A stretch of 54,442 nt of DNA from Pectinatus sp. (GTDB taxonomy: Bacteria > Bacillota > Negativicutes > Selenomonadales > Selenomonadaceae): NCBI GenBank assembly GCA_020025075.1, contig JAHHSR010000004.1, positions 1 to 54,442 of the forward strand, in the 5' to 3' direction. A model generated the notes under the pieces. The model made no database searches, was not told the origin of the DNA, and worked only from the letters and a program-made list of their open reading frames with translations. Both the position numbers and the translations under genes were made by a program. This document shows positions 22,787-31,586 of this stretch, piece after piece (the stretch's first letter is position 1; each line of letters begins with the position of its first letter).

Positions 22787-24085
22787 TTACCTTTTCTGTG
22801 GCAGCGCGAGAATAAACTCCGCCGTGTTTTTGCCGTCGCTGGCGGCGCGCAGGTTGCCGCCATTTTTTTCGGCCAGTGCCAAGGCGATAGCCAGCCCCAG
22901 GCCGCTTCCTTCCTGCCCTTTGGTCTTTTCGCCGCGGTAAAAGCGCTCAAAGATATGCTTTAGCTCATCGCCATTTAAAAAGCTGCCCGTATTTACCACG
23001 TCAATATAGGCATACCCTTTGCCACAGCTCAGGCAAACGGAAATTTCATGACCCGCTTCGGCATATTTTACGGCATTATCCAAAAGAATGGCGATAATCT
23101 GCTCGACGTGCGTCTTGTCGGCATAGGCTTTTATCATCTCTTCGGGCGCGGCCTTTATCTCGACGGAAAGCTCTTTTTTGGCCGCGGCCAGTGCAATTTT
23201 TTCACAGCAGGCATTTATCAGCGGCAAGAGCAAAAGTTCCTTTCTTTCCGTGCTCAAAGGTGCCTTTCCGGCTCGCGCCAAAAGCAGCAGATTGTCGATG
23301 AGATGGCGCATTTTGAGGACCTCGTCTTTCATGTCGCCGACGACCTCGCGCGAAAAGGAAGAAAGGTGATTTTCCTCGTCATCGCCTAAGACGTCAAGAC
23401 CCGACATGAGCACGGTAAGCGGCGTGCGCAGCTCGTGTGAGGCGTTGGCGGCAAACTGCATCTGCCGGGCAAACGAGTTGATAATTGGCTGCATGGCCTT
23501 GTTGGCAAGGTAGCCGGAAATTTTATAGGCGATATAAAGCCCCAAGGCCAAAAGACAGACGGTAATCAAGAGTAGCCGGCCGAGAAACATCAAGGAGCGG
23601 CTGCAATCAAAGCCGGCGTAGGCAACGCCGACCAGGCGGCCATTTTGGTAGGCATTTTCGCGCGCGATGACCAAGAGGCGCAGCCGCCTTTTCGGGGAGG
23701 TGATTACGGTCTTGATATGCGCAGAACCGTTATCTATGACCTTTTCTTCGATACATTTAGTAAGGGGCTCCTCGCTCCAGGTAATATTGTTGTGGCTTTT
23801 TAAGAGGGCGCCGCTGGTGCTGAACATATAGTAAAAGACATCATTTAGATAGCACCCGCTCTTTTCGCTTTTCGTCGAGTGGCAAAGCGGCTTACTTCCC
23901 GAGGCGATATAAGCGAGTTCCTCTGCTTCTTCCGTGGCTATGAGATGGGCTTTTTCTATCGTGCTGCGGTAGACGAAAAGGACGGTGGAGCCGTAAATAA
24001 GCGCGGCAAAGAGGCATAATAGCGTTGCCGTTAGCGTGAGATAGCGGCGCACGAGCTTTTTTCTAAAACTGGAAAATAGCTTCAT
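22787..24085 (-). CDS. Sensor histidine kinase (OmpR-partner type)
   Basis: A 432-residue kinase with TM1 (about 14-38), an extracytoplasmic sensor of about 128 residues (39-166, two cysteine pairs possible), TM2 (about 167-188), the H-box ASHELRTPL (His217), an N-box in LLDNAVKYAEAG, and G-boxes ending GSGLGLAIALALAEKNGG. No clear HAMP domain lies between TM2 and the H-box. It follows the response regulator by 7 nt. The pair is divergent from the arn operon, so it may sense envelope conditions and control L-Ara4N modification, like PmrB; this is inferred from position only. Confidence 0.93.
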   Translation of the reverse strand: MKLFSSFRKKLVRRYLTLTATLLCLFAALIYGSTVLFVYRSTIEKAHLIATEEAEELAYIASGSKPLCHSTKSEKSGCYLNDVFYYMFSTSGALLKSHNNITWSEEPLTKCIEEKVIDNGSAHIKTVITSPKRRLRLLVIARENAYQNGRLVGVAYAGFDCSRSLMFLGRLLLITVCLLALGLYIAYKISGYLANKAMQPIINSFARQMQFAANASHELRTPLTVLMSGLDVLGDDEENHLSSFSREVVGDMKDEVLKMRHLIDNLLLLARAGKAPLSTERKELLLLPLINACCEKIALAAAKKELSVEIKAAPEEMIKAYADKTHVEQIIAILLDNAVKYAEAGHEISVCLSCGKGYAYIDVVNTGSFLNGDELKHIFERFYRGEKTKGQEGSGLGLAIALALAEKNGGNLRAASDGKNTAEFILALPQKR

Positions 24086-24092
24086 GATTATC

Positions 24093-24779
24093 CTACCTTT
24101 CTATTTTATAGCCGATGCCGTGCACCGTGCGAATGATGGGCGGCAGCCCTGCCGCTTCAATTTTGCGGCGCAGGAGCTTTACGATGGCGTCAAGCGCGTT
24201 TGGCGTAACGTCGTCTTCATCGCCCCAGATGTGGCTCATAATCACCTCCCGCGGCAGGACCTGTCCGGCATTTTTAAGGAGCATTTTTAAGAGCTGGAAC
24301 TCGCGTCTGGTGAGGCTTAGGTCATCGCCTGAAGGGCTGAAGGCACAGCAGGATTTTAAATCGAGGCGCAGGCCGCAGGCGTGGCGGAGCACGTCATTGC
24401 AGGGGGGGAGGCGCCGGCGCATCAGCGAGCGCAGCCTGGCCGAAAGCTCGGAAAATGCGATGGGCTTTACGAGGTAATCGTCGGCACCACTGTCTAGTCC
24501 CATGACTTTATCGTCTGTGGCGTCGCGCGCGGTCATAAAAATAATGCCGCAATTTTTCCCCGTCCGGCGTAAAAACTGGCACACTTCAAGGCCGCTTGCC
24601 TTAGGCATCATCCAGTCGAGCAGCACGATGTCGTAGTCGCGCTCTTGGAGGTACTCGATGGCCGCCTGCCCATCGGGTACGGCATCGACCGCCCAGCCTT
24701 CCTTTTTGAGCAGGAAGGCGAGAAATTTTCTTTGGTGGCAGTCATCTTCTGCCAGCAGGATATTTTTGCTCATAGCCAT
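24093..24779 (-). CDS. OmpR/PhoB-family response regulator
   Basis: A 228-residue regulator: receiver domain (about 1-118) with acidic DD at the N-terminus, phospho-acceptor Asp55 in DIVLLDWMMPKASG, T/S in FMTARD, K in LVKPI; winged-helix DNA-binding domain (about 130-228) with SLTRREFQLLKMLLKNAG and a C-terminal RTVHGIGYKIE. ATG 24779 lies 8 nt after AGGAAAG; a GTG 9 nt earlier overlaps spacing. It heads the two-gene operon with the sensor kinase, 115 bp from the divergent arnT start. Confidence 0.94.
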   Translation of the reverse strand: MAMSKNILLAEDDCHQRKFLAFLLKKEGWAVDAVPDGQAAIEYLQERDYDIVLLDWMMPKASGLEVCQFLRRTGKNCGIIFMTARDATDDKVMGLDSGADDYLVKPIAFSELSARLRSLMRRRLPPCNDVLRHACGLRLDLKSCCAFSPSGDDLSLTRREFQLLKMLLKNAGQVLPREVIMSHIWGDEDDVTPNALDAIVKLLRRKIEAAGLPPIIRTVHGIGYKIER

Positions 24780-24799
24780 ATTTTTCACTTTCCTAGCGG

Positions 24800-24870
24800 T
24801 TTTTCAGAAATAATTCATAAAAATAGTATATAATACTAAAAAGATTAATTAAGGCGTATTATAACACATT
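24800..24870. promoter_or_regulatory. Shared intergenic region of two-component system and arn operon
   Basis: A perfect palindrome TAGTAT-ATA-ATACTA (24824-24838) contains TATAAT on the plus strand and TATACT on the minus strand, so both divergent promoters may use it. Direct repeats TTCAGAAATAA (24803) and TTCATAAAAAT (24814), 11 bp apart, look like OmpR-family binding half-sites. No clear -35 boxes, as expected for activated promoters. Confidence 0.4.
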
Positions 24871-24894
24871 TTGCGCCTGTGAGAGGAGTAAAAA

Positions 24895-26547
24895 ATGTAT
24901 CAGATTACGGATAAGCAAAAGCGCTATATCGTGTTCTTGGCAGCTATTGCCCTCGTTGCGCTTTATCTCATTCATCTAAATAGCTATCCCCTCATGGACC
25001 CTGACGAGGGGCGCTATGGCGAAATACCGCGCGAGATGCTCGCGACGGGAAATTTTATAACGCCGCATCTAAATGGCGTCTTATACTTTGAAAAGCCGGC
25101 GCTGCAATACTGGCTCACGGCATTTTTCATGCACATTTTCGGCTTTAGCGAGGGTGCAACGCGCATCGTGCCGGCCGTGAGTGCGCTTTTGAATATCTTC
25201 TTGTCGGCCTGGATGGCACGGCTCATCTTCACCGGCCGCACGGCACTCTTGACGGCCGTCATCTTGGGCACGAGCGTCCTTAGCGTTGTCATTGGCAGTA
25301 TCAACATCTTGGACATGCTCATCACGATGTTCATCACCTTGAGCCTCGCCTCCTTTTATAAGGCGTATAAGGGGCAGAATAGGCGCTATCTGCTCTTATT
25401 TTATGCTGGCATGGCGCTTGGCCTTTTGACGAAAGGCCTCATCTCGATAGTCTTGCCGCTCGGCGTAATCTTTTGGTATATGGTCTTTACGCGCCAGTGG
25501 AATATCGTGCGCTTTCTTCTTTACTGGCCGGGCATACTGCTCTTTTTCGTCTTGGGCGTGCCGTGGTTTTACCTTGTGTGTAAGGCCAATCCCGACTTTT
25601 TCTATTTCTTTTTCATCCGCGAGCACTTTTTGCGCTTTGCCACAAAGATGATGCATCGCTACAAACCCTTTTGGTTTTTCATGCCAATAATTTTTCTCGG
25701 CACCTTTCCGTGGCTCGGCTTTTTGCCCTCGCTTTTTTGCCGGGACGGCATTTTGCGCAAAAAAAAGAGTGCCCAAGAAAAAGATGGCGTCATCTTTCTC
25801 TTGTGTTGGTTTTTAGTCATCTTCATCTTCTACTCGTTTTCCGACTCCAAACTCGTCCCCTACATCATGCCCTGCATGACGCCGCTTGCCATCTTGCTGG
25901 CCGCCAATTTGCGCGAATCCGACCACAAGGGGCGCTTTATCGGCTACGACCTTTGGCTTAACTGTCTCGGCTGGTTTGTCTTTGCCGCGGCGCTCGTCTG
26001 GTATTCGCTACAAGCTGGCTACCTCGACCTCACCCAGCTTTTGGCGCGTGGCGGCATTGCCATTTTTGCACTTGTCGCTGGCATACCGGCCGCTCTTTTT
26101 ACATGGCATAAGACGCGCCGTGTGCGCTGCACCGTCGCGGTGCTGGGCATTTTTTCCTTCGCCTTTGCCGTGGGCCTGCAGTTGATACAAGAGCAGGTTG
26201 CGCGCGAGCGCACCTCCTATTATGTGAGCGAGCAGATTGCCGCCATCAAAGAGCCCGGCGCCGCCGTCGTCTCCTATGGCGACTATATCCAAGGGCTTCC
26301 CTATTACCTAAAAGAGCGCGTTTACGTCGCCAGCTATTACGGCGAGCTGCTCTTTGGCGCCGAACACCTGAAAAAAGAGGACACCTGGTTTATAGACGGC
26401 GCGCAGCTGCAAAAAATGTGGCAAGGAAAGCGCCAGGTTTTCGTGGTCTTTGACAAAAACAAGCGCTCCGTGGTCGAAGGCCTCTTGCCCGATTGTGGTG
26501 CCCTCCATAAAGGCGGCCAATATTATTTCATCGTCAACCACAAATAG
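24895..26547 (+). CDS. arnT: L-Ara4N transferase ArnT (GT83 family)
   Basis: A 550-residue membrane glycosyltransferase that moves L-Ara4N from undecaprenyl phosphate to lipid A. Eleven to thirteen helices to about residue 440 and a C-terminal periplasmic domain, as in E. coli ArnT (550 aa). The first periplasmic loop holds the catalytic D-E: LMDPDEGRYGEIPREML (about 33-49), followed by YFEKPALQYWL (about 70-80), both ArnT/PMT signatures. GAGAGGAG precedes the ATG. First gene of the arn operon. A related GT39-type mannosyl transferase is less likely given the adjoining genes. Confidence 0.92.
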   Translation: MYQITDKQKRYIVFLAAIALVALYLIHLNSYPLMDPDEGRYGEIPREMLATGNFITPHLNGVLYFEKPALQYWLTAFFMHIFGFSEGATRIVPAVSALLNIFLSAWMARLIFTGRTALLTAVILGTSVLSVVIGSINILDMLITMFITLSLASFYKAYKGQNRRYLLLFYAGMALGLLTKGLISIVLPLGVIFWYMVFTRQWNIVRFLLYWPGILLFFVLGVPWFYLVCKANPDFFYFFFIREHFLRFATKMMHRYKPFWFFMPIIFLGTFPWLGFLPSLFCRDGILRKKKSAQEKDGVIFLLCWFLVIFIFYSFSDSKLVPYIMPCMTPLAILLAANLRESDHKGRFIGYDLWLNCLGWFVFAAALVWYSLQAGYLDLTQLLARGGIAIFALVAGIPAALFTWHKTRRVRCTVAVLGIFSFAFAVGLQLIQEQVARERTSYYVSEQIAAIKEPGAAVVSYGDYIQGLPYYLKERVYVASYYGELLFGAEHLKKEDTWFIDGAQLQKMWQGKRQVFVVFDKNKRSVVEGLLPDCGALHKGGQYYFIVNHK

Positions 26548-26595
26548 ATAAAAATTTGTTATAATAAAAAATATATTATTGTAGGAGCTGAAAAT

Positions 26596-27756
26596 ATGAG
26601 AAAAGAATTTTTGCCCTTTTCAAAGCCTCAGGTCAGTGAAGAAGCAATTGCTGACGTCTGCGATTCCATTCGTTCGGGCTGGCTCGCCATGGGCCCCAAG
26701 ACCGTTGATTTTGAAGAAAAATTCGCCGCCTACGTCGGTGCAAAGCACGCCATTTCGGTAAATTCGGCCACGGCTGGTCTGCACCTTGCCGTCATGTCCG
26801 TAGCTGGCCCCGGCGATGAAGTGATAACGACGCCGATGACTTTTGCAAGTACGCTAAATGCCATCATCTATGCCGGTGCAAGGCCCGTGCTCGCCGACAT
26901 CGACCCCGTCACCTTCAATATCGAGCCGCGCGAAATCGAAAAGAAGATAACGAGCCGCACCAAGGCAATCATTCCTGTCCATTTTGCCGGCCGTCCCTGC
27001 GACATGGACGCCATCGAGAAAATTGCCAAGGCCCACGATTTGGCCATCATCGAAGACTGTGCCCATGCGCTTGGCGCCAGCTATCATGGCAAGAAAATCG
27101 GCGGCGGCAAGGGCGCGCGCCGCATTGCCGTCTTTAGCTTCCATCCGACCAAGAACATTACGACGGGCGAGGGCGGCATGATTACGACCGACGACGAAGA
27201 AGCGGCCGAACAGATGTCCGTGCAGCGCCAAAACGGCATGAGCAAGGGCGCATGGAACCGCTTTGCCGCCAAGGGGAAGGCCCATTACGACATTGCCATT
27301 CCGGGGCTTAAATACCAGATGATGGACATTCAGGCCGCCATCGGTCGCGACCAGCTAAAGCATCTCGACGTCTTCAATGCGCGCCGTACCGAAATCGTAA
27401 ATCGCTACAACGAAGCCTTCAAAGACCTCAAGGGCGTTACAATTCCCGCACCGGTAGATGAAAAATGCGTTCACTCCTGGCACATATACACGCCGCTTTT
27501 AGACGAAAGCGTTCTGGGCTTTAGCCGCGATGAATTCATGGAAAAGATGAAGGAAGAAAATATTGGCACGGCCTATCATTATCAGTCCGTCAATCTTTTC
27601 AGCGCATACGCCAAAGCCTGCGACCTCTCGCGCGGTGCGATGCCGCAAGCAGAAAAAATAGGCGAGCAGATTGTCTCCTTGCCGCTCTTCCCGGCAATGA
27701 GCGACGCCGACGTCGAGGACGTCATCGACGCCGTGCGCAAAATTTGCTCTTGCTGA
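26596..27756 (+). CDS. arnB: UDP-L-Ara4O aminotransferase ArnB
   Basis: A PLP-dependent DegT/DnrJ/EryC1 aminotransferase that converts UDP-4-keto-pentose to UDP-L-Ara4N. 386 residues (E. coli about 380). The internal aldimine lysine is K186 in SFHPTKNITTGEGGM; IIEDCAHALGA holds the PLP-contacting Asp/His, and SGWLAMGPKTVDFEEKF is the N-terminal substrate region. GTAGGAG lies upstream of ATG. It follows arnT by 48 bp, with a TATAAT in the gap that might be an internal promoter. Confidence 0.94.
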   Translation: MRKEFLPFSKPQVSEEAIADVCDSIRSGWLAMGPKTVDFEEKFAAYVGAKHAISVNSATAGLHLAVMSVAGPGDEVITTPMTFASTLNAIIYAGARPVLADIDPVTFNIEPREIEKKITSRTKAIIPVHFAGRPCDMDAIEKIAKAHDLAIIEDCAHALGASYHGKKIGGGKGARRIAVFSFHPTKNITTGEGGMITTDDEEAAEQMSVQRQNGMSKGAWNRFAAKGKAHYDIAIPGLKYQMMDIQAAIGRDQLKHLDVFNARRTEIVNRYNEAFKDLKGVTIPAPVDEKCVHSWHIYTPLLDESVLGFSRDEFMEKMKEENIGTAYHYQSVNLFSAYAKACDLSRGAMPQAEKIGEQIVSLPLFPAMSDADVEDVIDAVRKICSC

Positions 27757-27768
27757 GAAAGGCAGAAA

Positions 27769-28713
27769 ATGGAACCAGAAATATCAATAGTCATACCTGT
27801 TTACAATGAAGAAGAATCGCTGCAGCAGCTCTTTCGGGAGCTGCTGCCCGTCATGGAGGACTTAAAGCGCAGCTACGAAATCATCTTTATCAATGACGGC
27901 AGTTGCGACAAGAGCTTTTCCATGCTCTATGACATCCGAGAGAAATTCCCCCAAAAAATTCGCGTCATCGACTTTAACGGCAACTTCGGACAGCACATGG
28001 CGATTATGGCCGCCTTTTTCCACGTGCGCGGCAAATTCATCATCACCTTGGACGCCGACCTGCAAAACCCGCCAGCGGAAATTCCCAAGGTCATCGCCAA
28101 GATGGACGAAGGTTATGATGTTGTCGGCACCTACCGCCAAAATCGCCGCGACCCGCTTTACCGCAAGGTCGCCTCGAAGATTGTCAACAAAATCACCAAT
28201 CGCATTACGGGACTGAAGATAAGCGATTACGGCTGCATGCTGCGCGGCTACGACCGCCGCATCGTCGACATTATCGCCAACAGCAATGAGTCGACAACCT
28301 TCATACCCGCCCTCGGCCAAAAATACGCCGTCAGGCCCGTCGAAATTCCCGTCGCGCACCGCGAAAGAGAATTTGGCGAATCAAAGTACAACATCTTCAG
28401 CCTCATAAGGCTCAACTTCGACCTCATGACGAGCTTTTCCCTTTCACCCTTGCAATGGGTTACAATGAGCGGCATGGGCATTTCGGCGCTCAGCTTTTTG
28501 CTCGTCGCCTACATGATTATCCGTCGCTTTATCATCGGCTCCGAGGCCGACGGCCTTTTCACGCTCATGGCCATCCAGTTCTTTTTGACGGGCATCTCGA
28601 TTATGAGCCTCGGCATCATCGGCGAATACATAGGACGCATTTACAAGCAGATTCAAAAGCGGCCGCGCTTTGTAATAAAGAAAATCTGGGAGGAAGAAGA
28701 TGCAGAAAAATAG
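27769..28713 (+). CDS. arnC: Undecaprenyl-phosphate Ara4FN transferase ArnC
   Basis: A GT2 glycosyltransferase that transfers 4-formamido-arabinose from UDP to undecaprenyl phosphate. 314 residues: catalytic domain (1-230) with SIVIPVYNEEESL, FINDGSCD, and the DxD-like LDADLQNPPAEI; two C-terminal helices (about 232-258 and 268-292) and a basic tail. Follows arnB by 12 nt. Its end overlaps the formyltransferase start by 14 bp, so expression is coupled. Confidence 0.95.
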   Translation: MEPEISIVIPVYNEEESLQQLFRELLPVMEDLKRSYEIIFINDGSCDKSFSMLYDIREKFPQKIRVIDFNGNFGQHMAIMAAFFHVRGKFIITLDADLQNPPAEIPKVIAKMDEGYDVVGTYRQNRRDPLYRKVASKIVNKITNRITGLKISDYGCMLRGYDRRIVDIIANSNESTTFIPALGQKYAVRPVEIPVAHREREFGESKYNIFSLIRLNFDLMTSFSLSPLQWVTMSGMGISALSFLLVAYMIIRRFIIGSEADGLFTLMAIQFFLTGISIMSLGIIGEYIGRIYKQIQKRPRFVIKKIWEEEDAEK

Positions 28714-29635
28714 GCCCAAAATCGCCCTCTTTGCTTATAGCGAGCCGGGCTACGCCTGCCTCAAGGAGCTTTTGCGGCAAAAGGCCAACATCGCCCTCGT
28801 CGTGACGCACGAAGACGCCCCCGATGAAAACATCTGGTTTCACAGCGTCTACGACCTAGCCAGGGGAAACAATATCCCGGCCTGTCGCGGCAAGAAGGTC
28901 GACGATGCGGCAAGAAAGCTCTTTTTCGCGCTTAAGCCGGATATCATCATCTCATCTTATTACCGCGCCATCATTCCAGATGAATTTTTGGATAAGGCCA
29001 AGGGCGGTTCCTTTAACCTGCACGGCTCGCTGCTTCCCTTATACCGTGGCCGGGCACCGATTAACTGGGCCGTGCTAAATGGCGAAACCAAAACCGGCGT
29101 AACGCTGCACGAGATGACGAGCCTTGCCGACCGCGGCGACATCATCGACCAGATTGCCTTTCCCATCGGCGAGGAGGCGACGGCGCACGACGTCTTTTTT
29201 GACGTGAGCCGCTCCGTAGAGGAGCTCATGGCGAGAAATTTAAAGCGCCTCGAAGACGGCACCTATCCGCACGTGCCCCAAGATGAAGCGCGGGCGACCA
29301 AATTTGGCCGCCGCCGGCCCGAGGACGGGCGCCTCGACTGGCAAAAAAGCGCCAAGGCCGCCTACGACCTCGTGCGCGCCGTCACGCATCCTTTCCCGGG
29401 CGCCTTTTGCTACGCAGACGAAAAGAAGCTCTTCATCTGGCGCGCCGCCTATCAGGACGACTTGCCGTCGCCGCTAAAAGAGGCGGTACCGGGCACCTTG
29501 TGCCTAAAGGACGGCCGCTTTTTCGTGCGCTGCCAAAAGGGCGCTTTGGAGCTTTTGTGCGTGCAGGAAGAAGAAAAGGCGGAAATAGCGCCCAAGGATT
29601 GCCCGCTTTTAAAGCCGGGCTTAATATTAAAATGA
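28700..29635 (+). CDS. arnA: UDP-L-Ara4N formyltransferase (ArnA N-terminal domain as separate protein)
   Basis: A 311-residue formyltransferase using N10-formyl-THF to formylate UDP-L-Ara4N. In E. coli this is the N-terminal half of ArnA. The catalytic N-x-H...D triad is at N106, H108 and D144 (NLHGSLLPLYRGRAPINWAV and ADRGDIID), each four positions on from E. coli N102/H104/D140. The C-terminal OB-like subdomain is present (about 205-311). No dehydrogenase domain is fused; the next gene supplies it. Confidence 0.93.
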   Translation: MQKNRPKIALFAYSEPGYACLKELLRQKANIALVVTHEDAPDENIWFHSVYDLARGNNIPACRGKKVDDAARKLFFALKPDIIISSYYRAIIPDEFLDKAKGGSFNLHGSLLPLYRGRAPINWAVLNGETKTGVTLHEMTSLADRGDIIDQIAFPIGEEATAHDVFFDVSRSVEELMARNLKRLEDGTYPHVPQDEARATKFGRRRPEDGRLDWQKSAKAAYDLVRAVTHPFPGAFCYADEKKLFIWRAAYQDDLPSPLKEAVPGTLCLKDGRFFVRCQKGALELLCVQEEEKAEIAPKDCPLLKPGLILK

Positions 29636-29649
29636 AAAGGGGATAAAAC

Positions 29650-30687
29650 ATGAAATTACTCATCACTGGCGTCAACGGTTTTGTCGGACGCTTTTTACTC
29701 AAAGGAATTATGGAAAAGACCGACTGGCAGGTTCAAGGCTTCGACCTTTATGATGGCGACGTAAAAGAATACCTCGACAACCCGCGCTTTAACATGAAGA
29801 CGGGCGACGTCTTCAAGGAACAGCAATGGCTCGACGAGCAGGTGCAAAAATGCGACGTCGTCGTGCCGCTAGCCGGCATTGCGCGCCCCGCCTATTACAT
29901 TGCCCGTCCGCTGTGGACATTTGAGCTTGACTTCGAGCAGAATTTGCGCCTCGTCCGCGCCTGCACCAAGTACAAAAAGCGCATCATCTTCCCTTCGACC
30001 TCCGAAGTTTACGGCATGCCGACAGAAAACAGCCGCGTCATGAAAGAAGACGAAAGCACCCTGACGCTCGGTCCCATCGTCAAATCGCGCTGGATTTATA
30101 GCTGCAGCAAGCAGATGATGGACCGCGTCATCTTCGCTTACGGCCAAGAAGAAAACCTCGACTTTACGATTTTCCGCCCCTTCAACTGGATTGGACCCAA
30201 GCTCGACAGCTTTGAAGAAGCCGCCAAGCACAAGGCGCGCTCGATTACCCAGTTCATCTATGACGTCCTTTATACCGGCAAAATCAGCCTCGTCGATGGC
30301 GGAGCGCAGATGCGCTCCTTCATCTGGGTAGGCGATGGCATTGACGCCCTCATCGAAATCATCAAAAACGAAGGCGGTAAGGCAAGCGGCGAAATCTTCA
30401 ATATCGGCAATCCGGAAAACCACTACACGATTAAAGAAATGGCCATGATGATTGTCGAAGAAATGAAAAAATATCCGCAATTTGCTGCCAAGGCCAACGC
30501 CGTCGAATTCGTCGACATCAAGTCCGACAAATACTACGGCAAAAACTACGACGACATGAAAGACCGCGTCCCCTCCGTCGAAAAGATTAAAAACTATCTC
30601 GGCTGGCAGGCCAAATCCACCTTGCGCGAGGCCATTCGCATGACGCTCGACTGGTATGAAAAAGAGCTTTCTGAGGAAGGAAAATAA
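29650..30687 (+). CDS. UDP-glucuronate decarboxylase (ArnA C-terminal domain as separate protein)
   Basis: A 345-residue extended SDR that oxidises and decarboxylates UDP-glucuronate to UDP-4-keto-pentose. The NAD fold motif is GVNGFVG (7-13); active-site residues are S118-E119 in FPSTSEVYG and Y150-x3-K154 in YSCSKQMMD, matching the S433/E434 and YxxxK of E. coli ArnA. A separate protein instead of an ArnA fusion. AAAAGGGG upstream; 14 nt after the formyltransferase and 1 nt before arnD. Confidence 0.93.
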   Translation: MKLLITGVNGFVGRFLLKGIMEKTDWQVQGFDLYDGDVKEYLDNPRFNMKTGDVFKEQQWLDEQVQKCDVVVPLAGIARPAYYIARPLWTFELDFEQNLRLVRACTKYKKRIIFPSTSEVYGMPTENSRVMKEDESTLTLGPIVKSRWIYSCSKQMMDRVIFAYGQEENLDFTIFRPFNWIGPKLDSFEEAAKHKARSITQFIYDVLYTGKISLVDGGAQMRSFIWVGDGIDALIEIIKNEGGKASGEIFNIGNPENHYTIKEMAMMIVEEMKKYPQFAAKANAVEFVDIKSDKYYGKNYDDMKDRVPSVEKIKNYLGWQAKSTLREAIRMTLDWYEKELSEEGK

Positions 30688-30688
30688 T

Positions 30689-31582
30689 ATGGAAAGGCGC
30701 ATTGCCATCAAGGTCGATGTCGACACCAAGCGTGGTTACCTGGAGGGCGTCCCCCAAATGCTCGATGTCCTCAAAAAGCACGCCGTCAAGGCGGCCTTTT
30801 TCTTCTCCTTGGGACCGGATAACTCCGGCAAGGCGATTCGCCGCATCTTCCGCAAGGGCTTCTTGACGAAGATGCTGCGCACCAAGGCGCCGTCGACTTA
30901 TGGCCTCAAGACCATCATGTACGGCACCTTGCTGCCGGCGCCGCAAATCGTCGCGCCGCACCCCGAGGTGCTCCTGCGCGCCAAAAAAGAGGGCCATCTT
31001 TGCGGCGTGCATTGCTGGGACCATGTCTACTGGCAGGACAAGCTGGAAAAATTAAGTGAAGAAAAAATCCGCGAGCACCTGCAAAAGGCCTGCGCCCTCT
31101 TCACCTCGATAATGGGCGAAAAGCCCCGCTTTTGCGGTGCGCCGGGCTGGCAGGTTACGCCGCTTAGCCTCGGCGTGCAGGAGGAGTTTGGCTTTGACTT
31201 TTGCTCTGATGTGCGCGGCTATCGCCCCTTTTACCCCCGCATGGGCGGGCGGGACTTTGCCACCCTCCAGATACCGGGGACGCTGCTCACCATGGACGAG
31301 CTTTTGGGCACGCAGGGCATCACGGATGAAAATATCGTCGACTACTGGCTCGCAAAATGCGACAAGGACTTCAACGTCTGGACCATTCACGCCGAAATGG
31401 AAGGTCTCTCCAAGCTCTTCTTGCTCGACAGCTTTTTAGCCAAGGCCAAGGAAAAGGGCTTCACCTTCGTCAACCTAGATGAAGGCAAAAATGTGCCAGA
31501 CATCAGCCGCTGCGAGGTCTTTCGCGGCTACTTGCCCGGCCGGGCGGGTACATTGGCGCGCCAGGGCGACGCCATAAGGTGA
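30689..31582 (+). CDS. arnD: Ara4FN-phosphoundecaprenol deformylase ArnD
   Basis: A 297-residue polysaccharide-deacetylase-type enzyme that removes the formyl group on the lipid carrier so that the sugar can be flipped and used by ArnT. Seen: IKVDVDTKRGYLEGVPQML, AFFFSLGPDNSGKAIRR, the metal histidines in GVHCWDHVYWQ, FCGAPGWQ and WTIHAEMEG, all ArnD landmarks. ATG 30689 has GAGGAAGG upstream. Last arn gene; cbiD follows after 4 nt, with no terminator. Confidence 0.94.
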   Translation: MERRIAIKVDVDTKRGYLEGVPQMLDVLKKHAVKAAFFFSLGPDNSGKAIRRIFRKGFLTKMLRTKAPSTYGLKTIMYGTLLPAPQIVAPHPEVLLRAKKEGHLCGVHCWDHVYWQDKLEKLSEEKIREHLQKACALFTSIMGEKPRFCGAPGWQVTPLSLGVQEEFGFDFCSDVRGYRPFYPRMGGRDFATLQIPGTLLTMDELLGTQGITDENIVDYWLAKCDKDFNVWTIHAEMEGLSKLFLLDSFLAKAKEKGFTFVNLDEGKNVPDISRCEVFRGYLPGRAGTLARQGDAIR

Positions 31583-31586
31583 AAAT

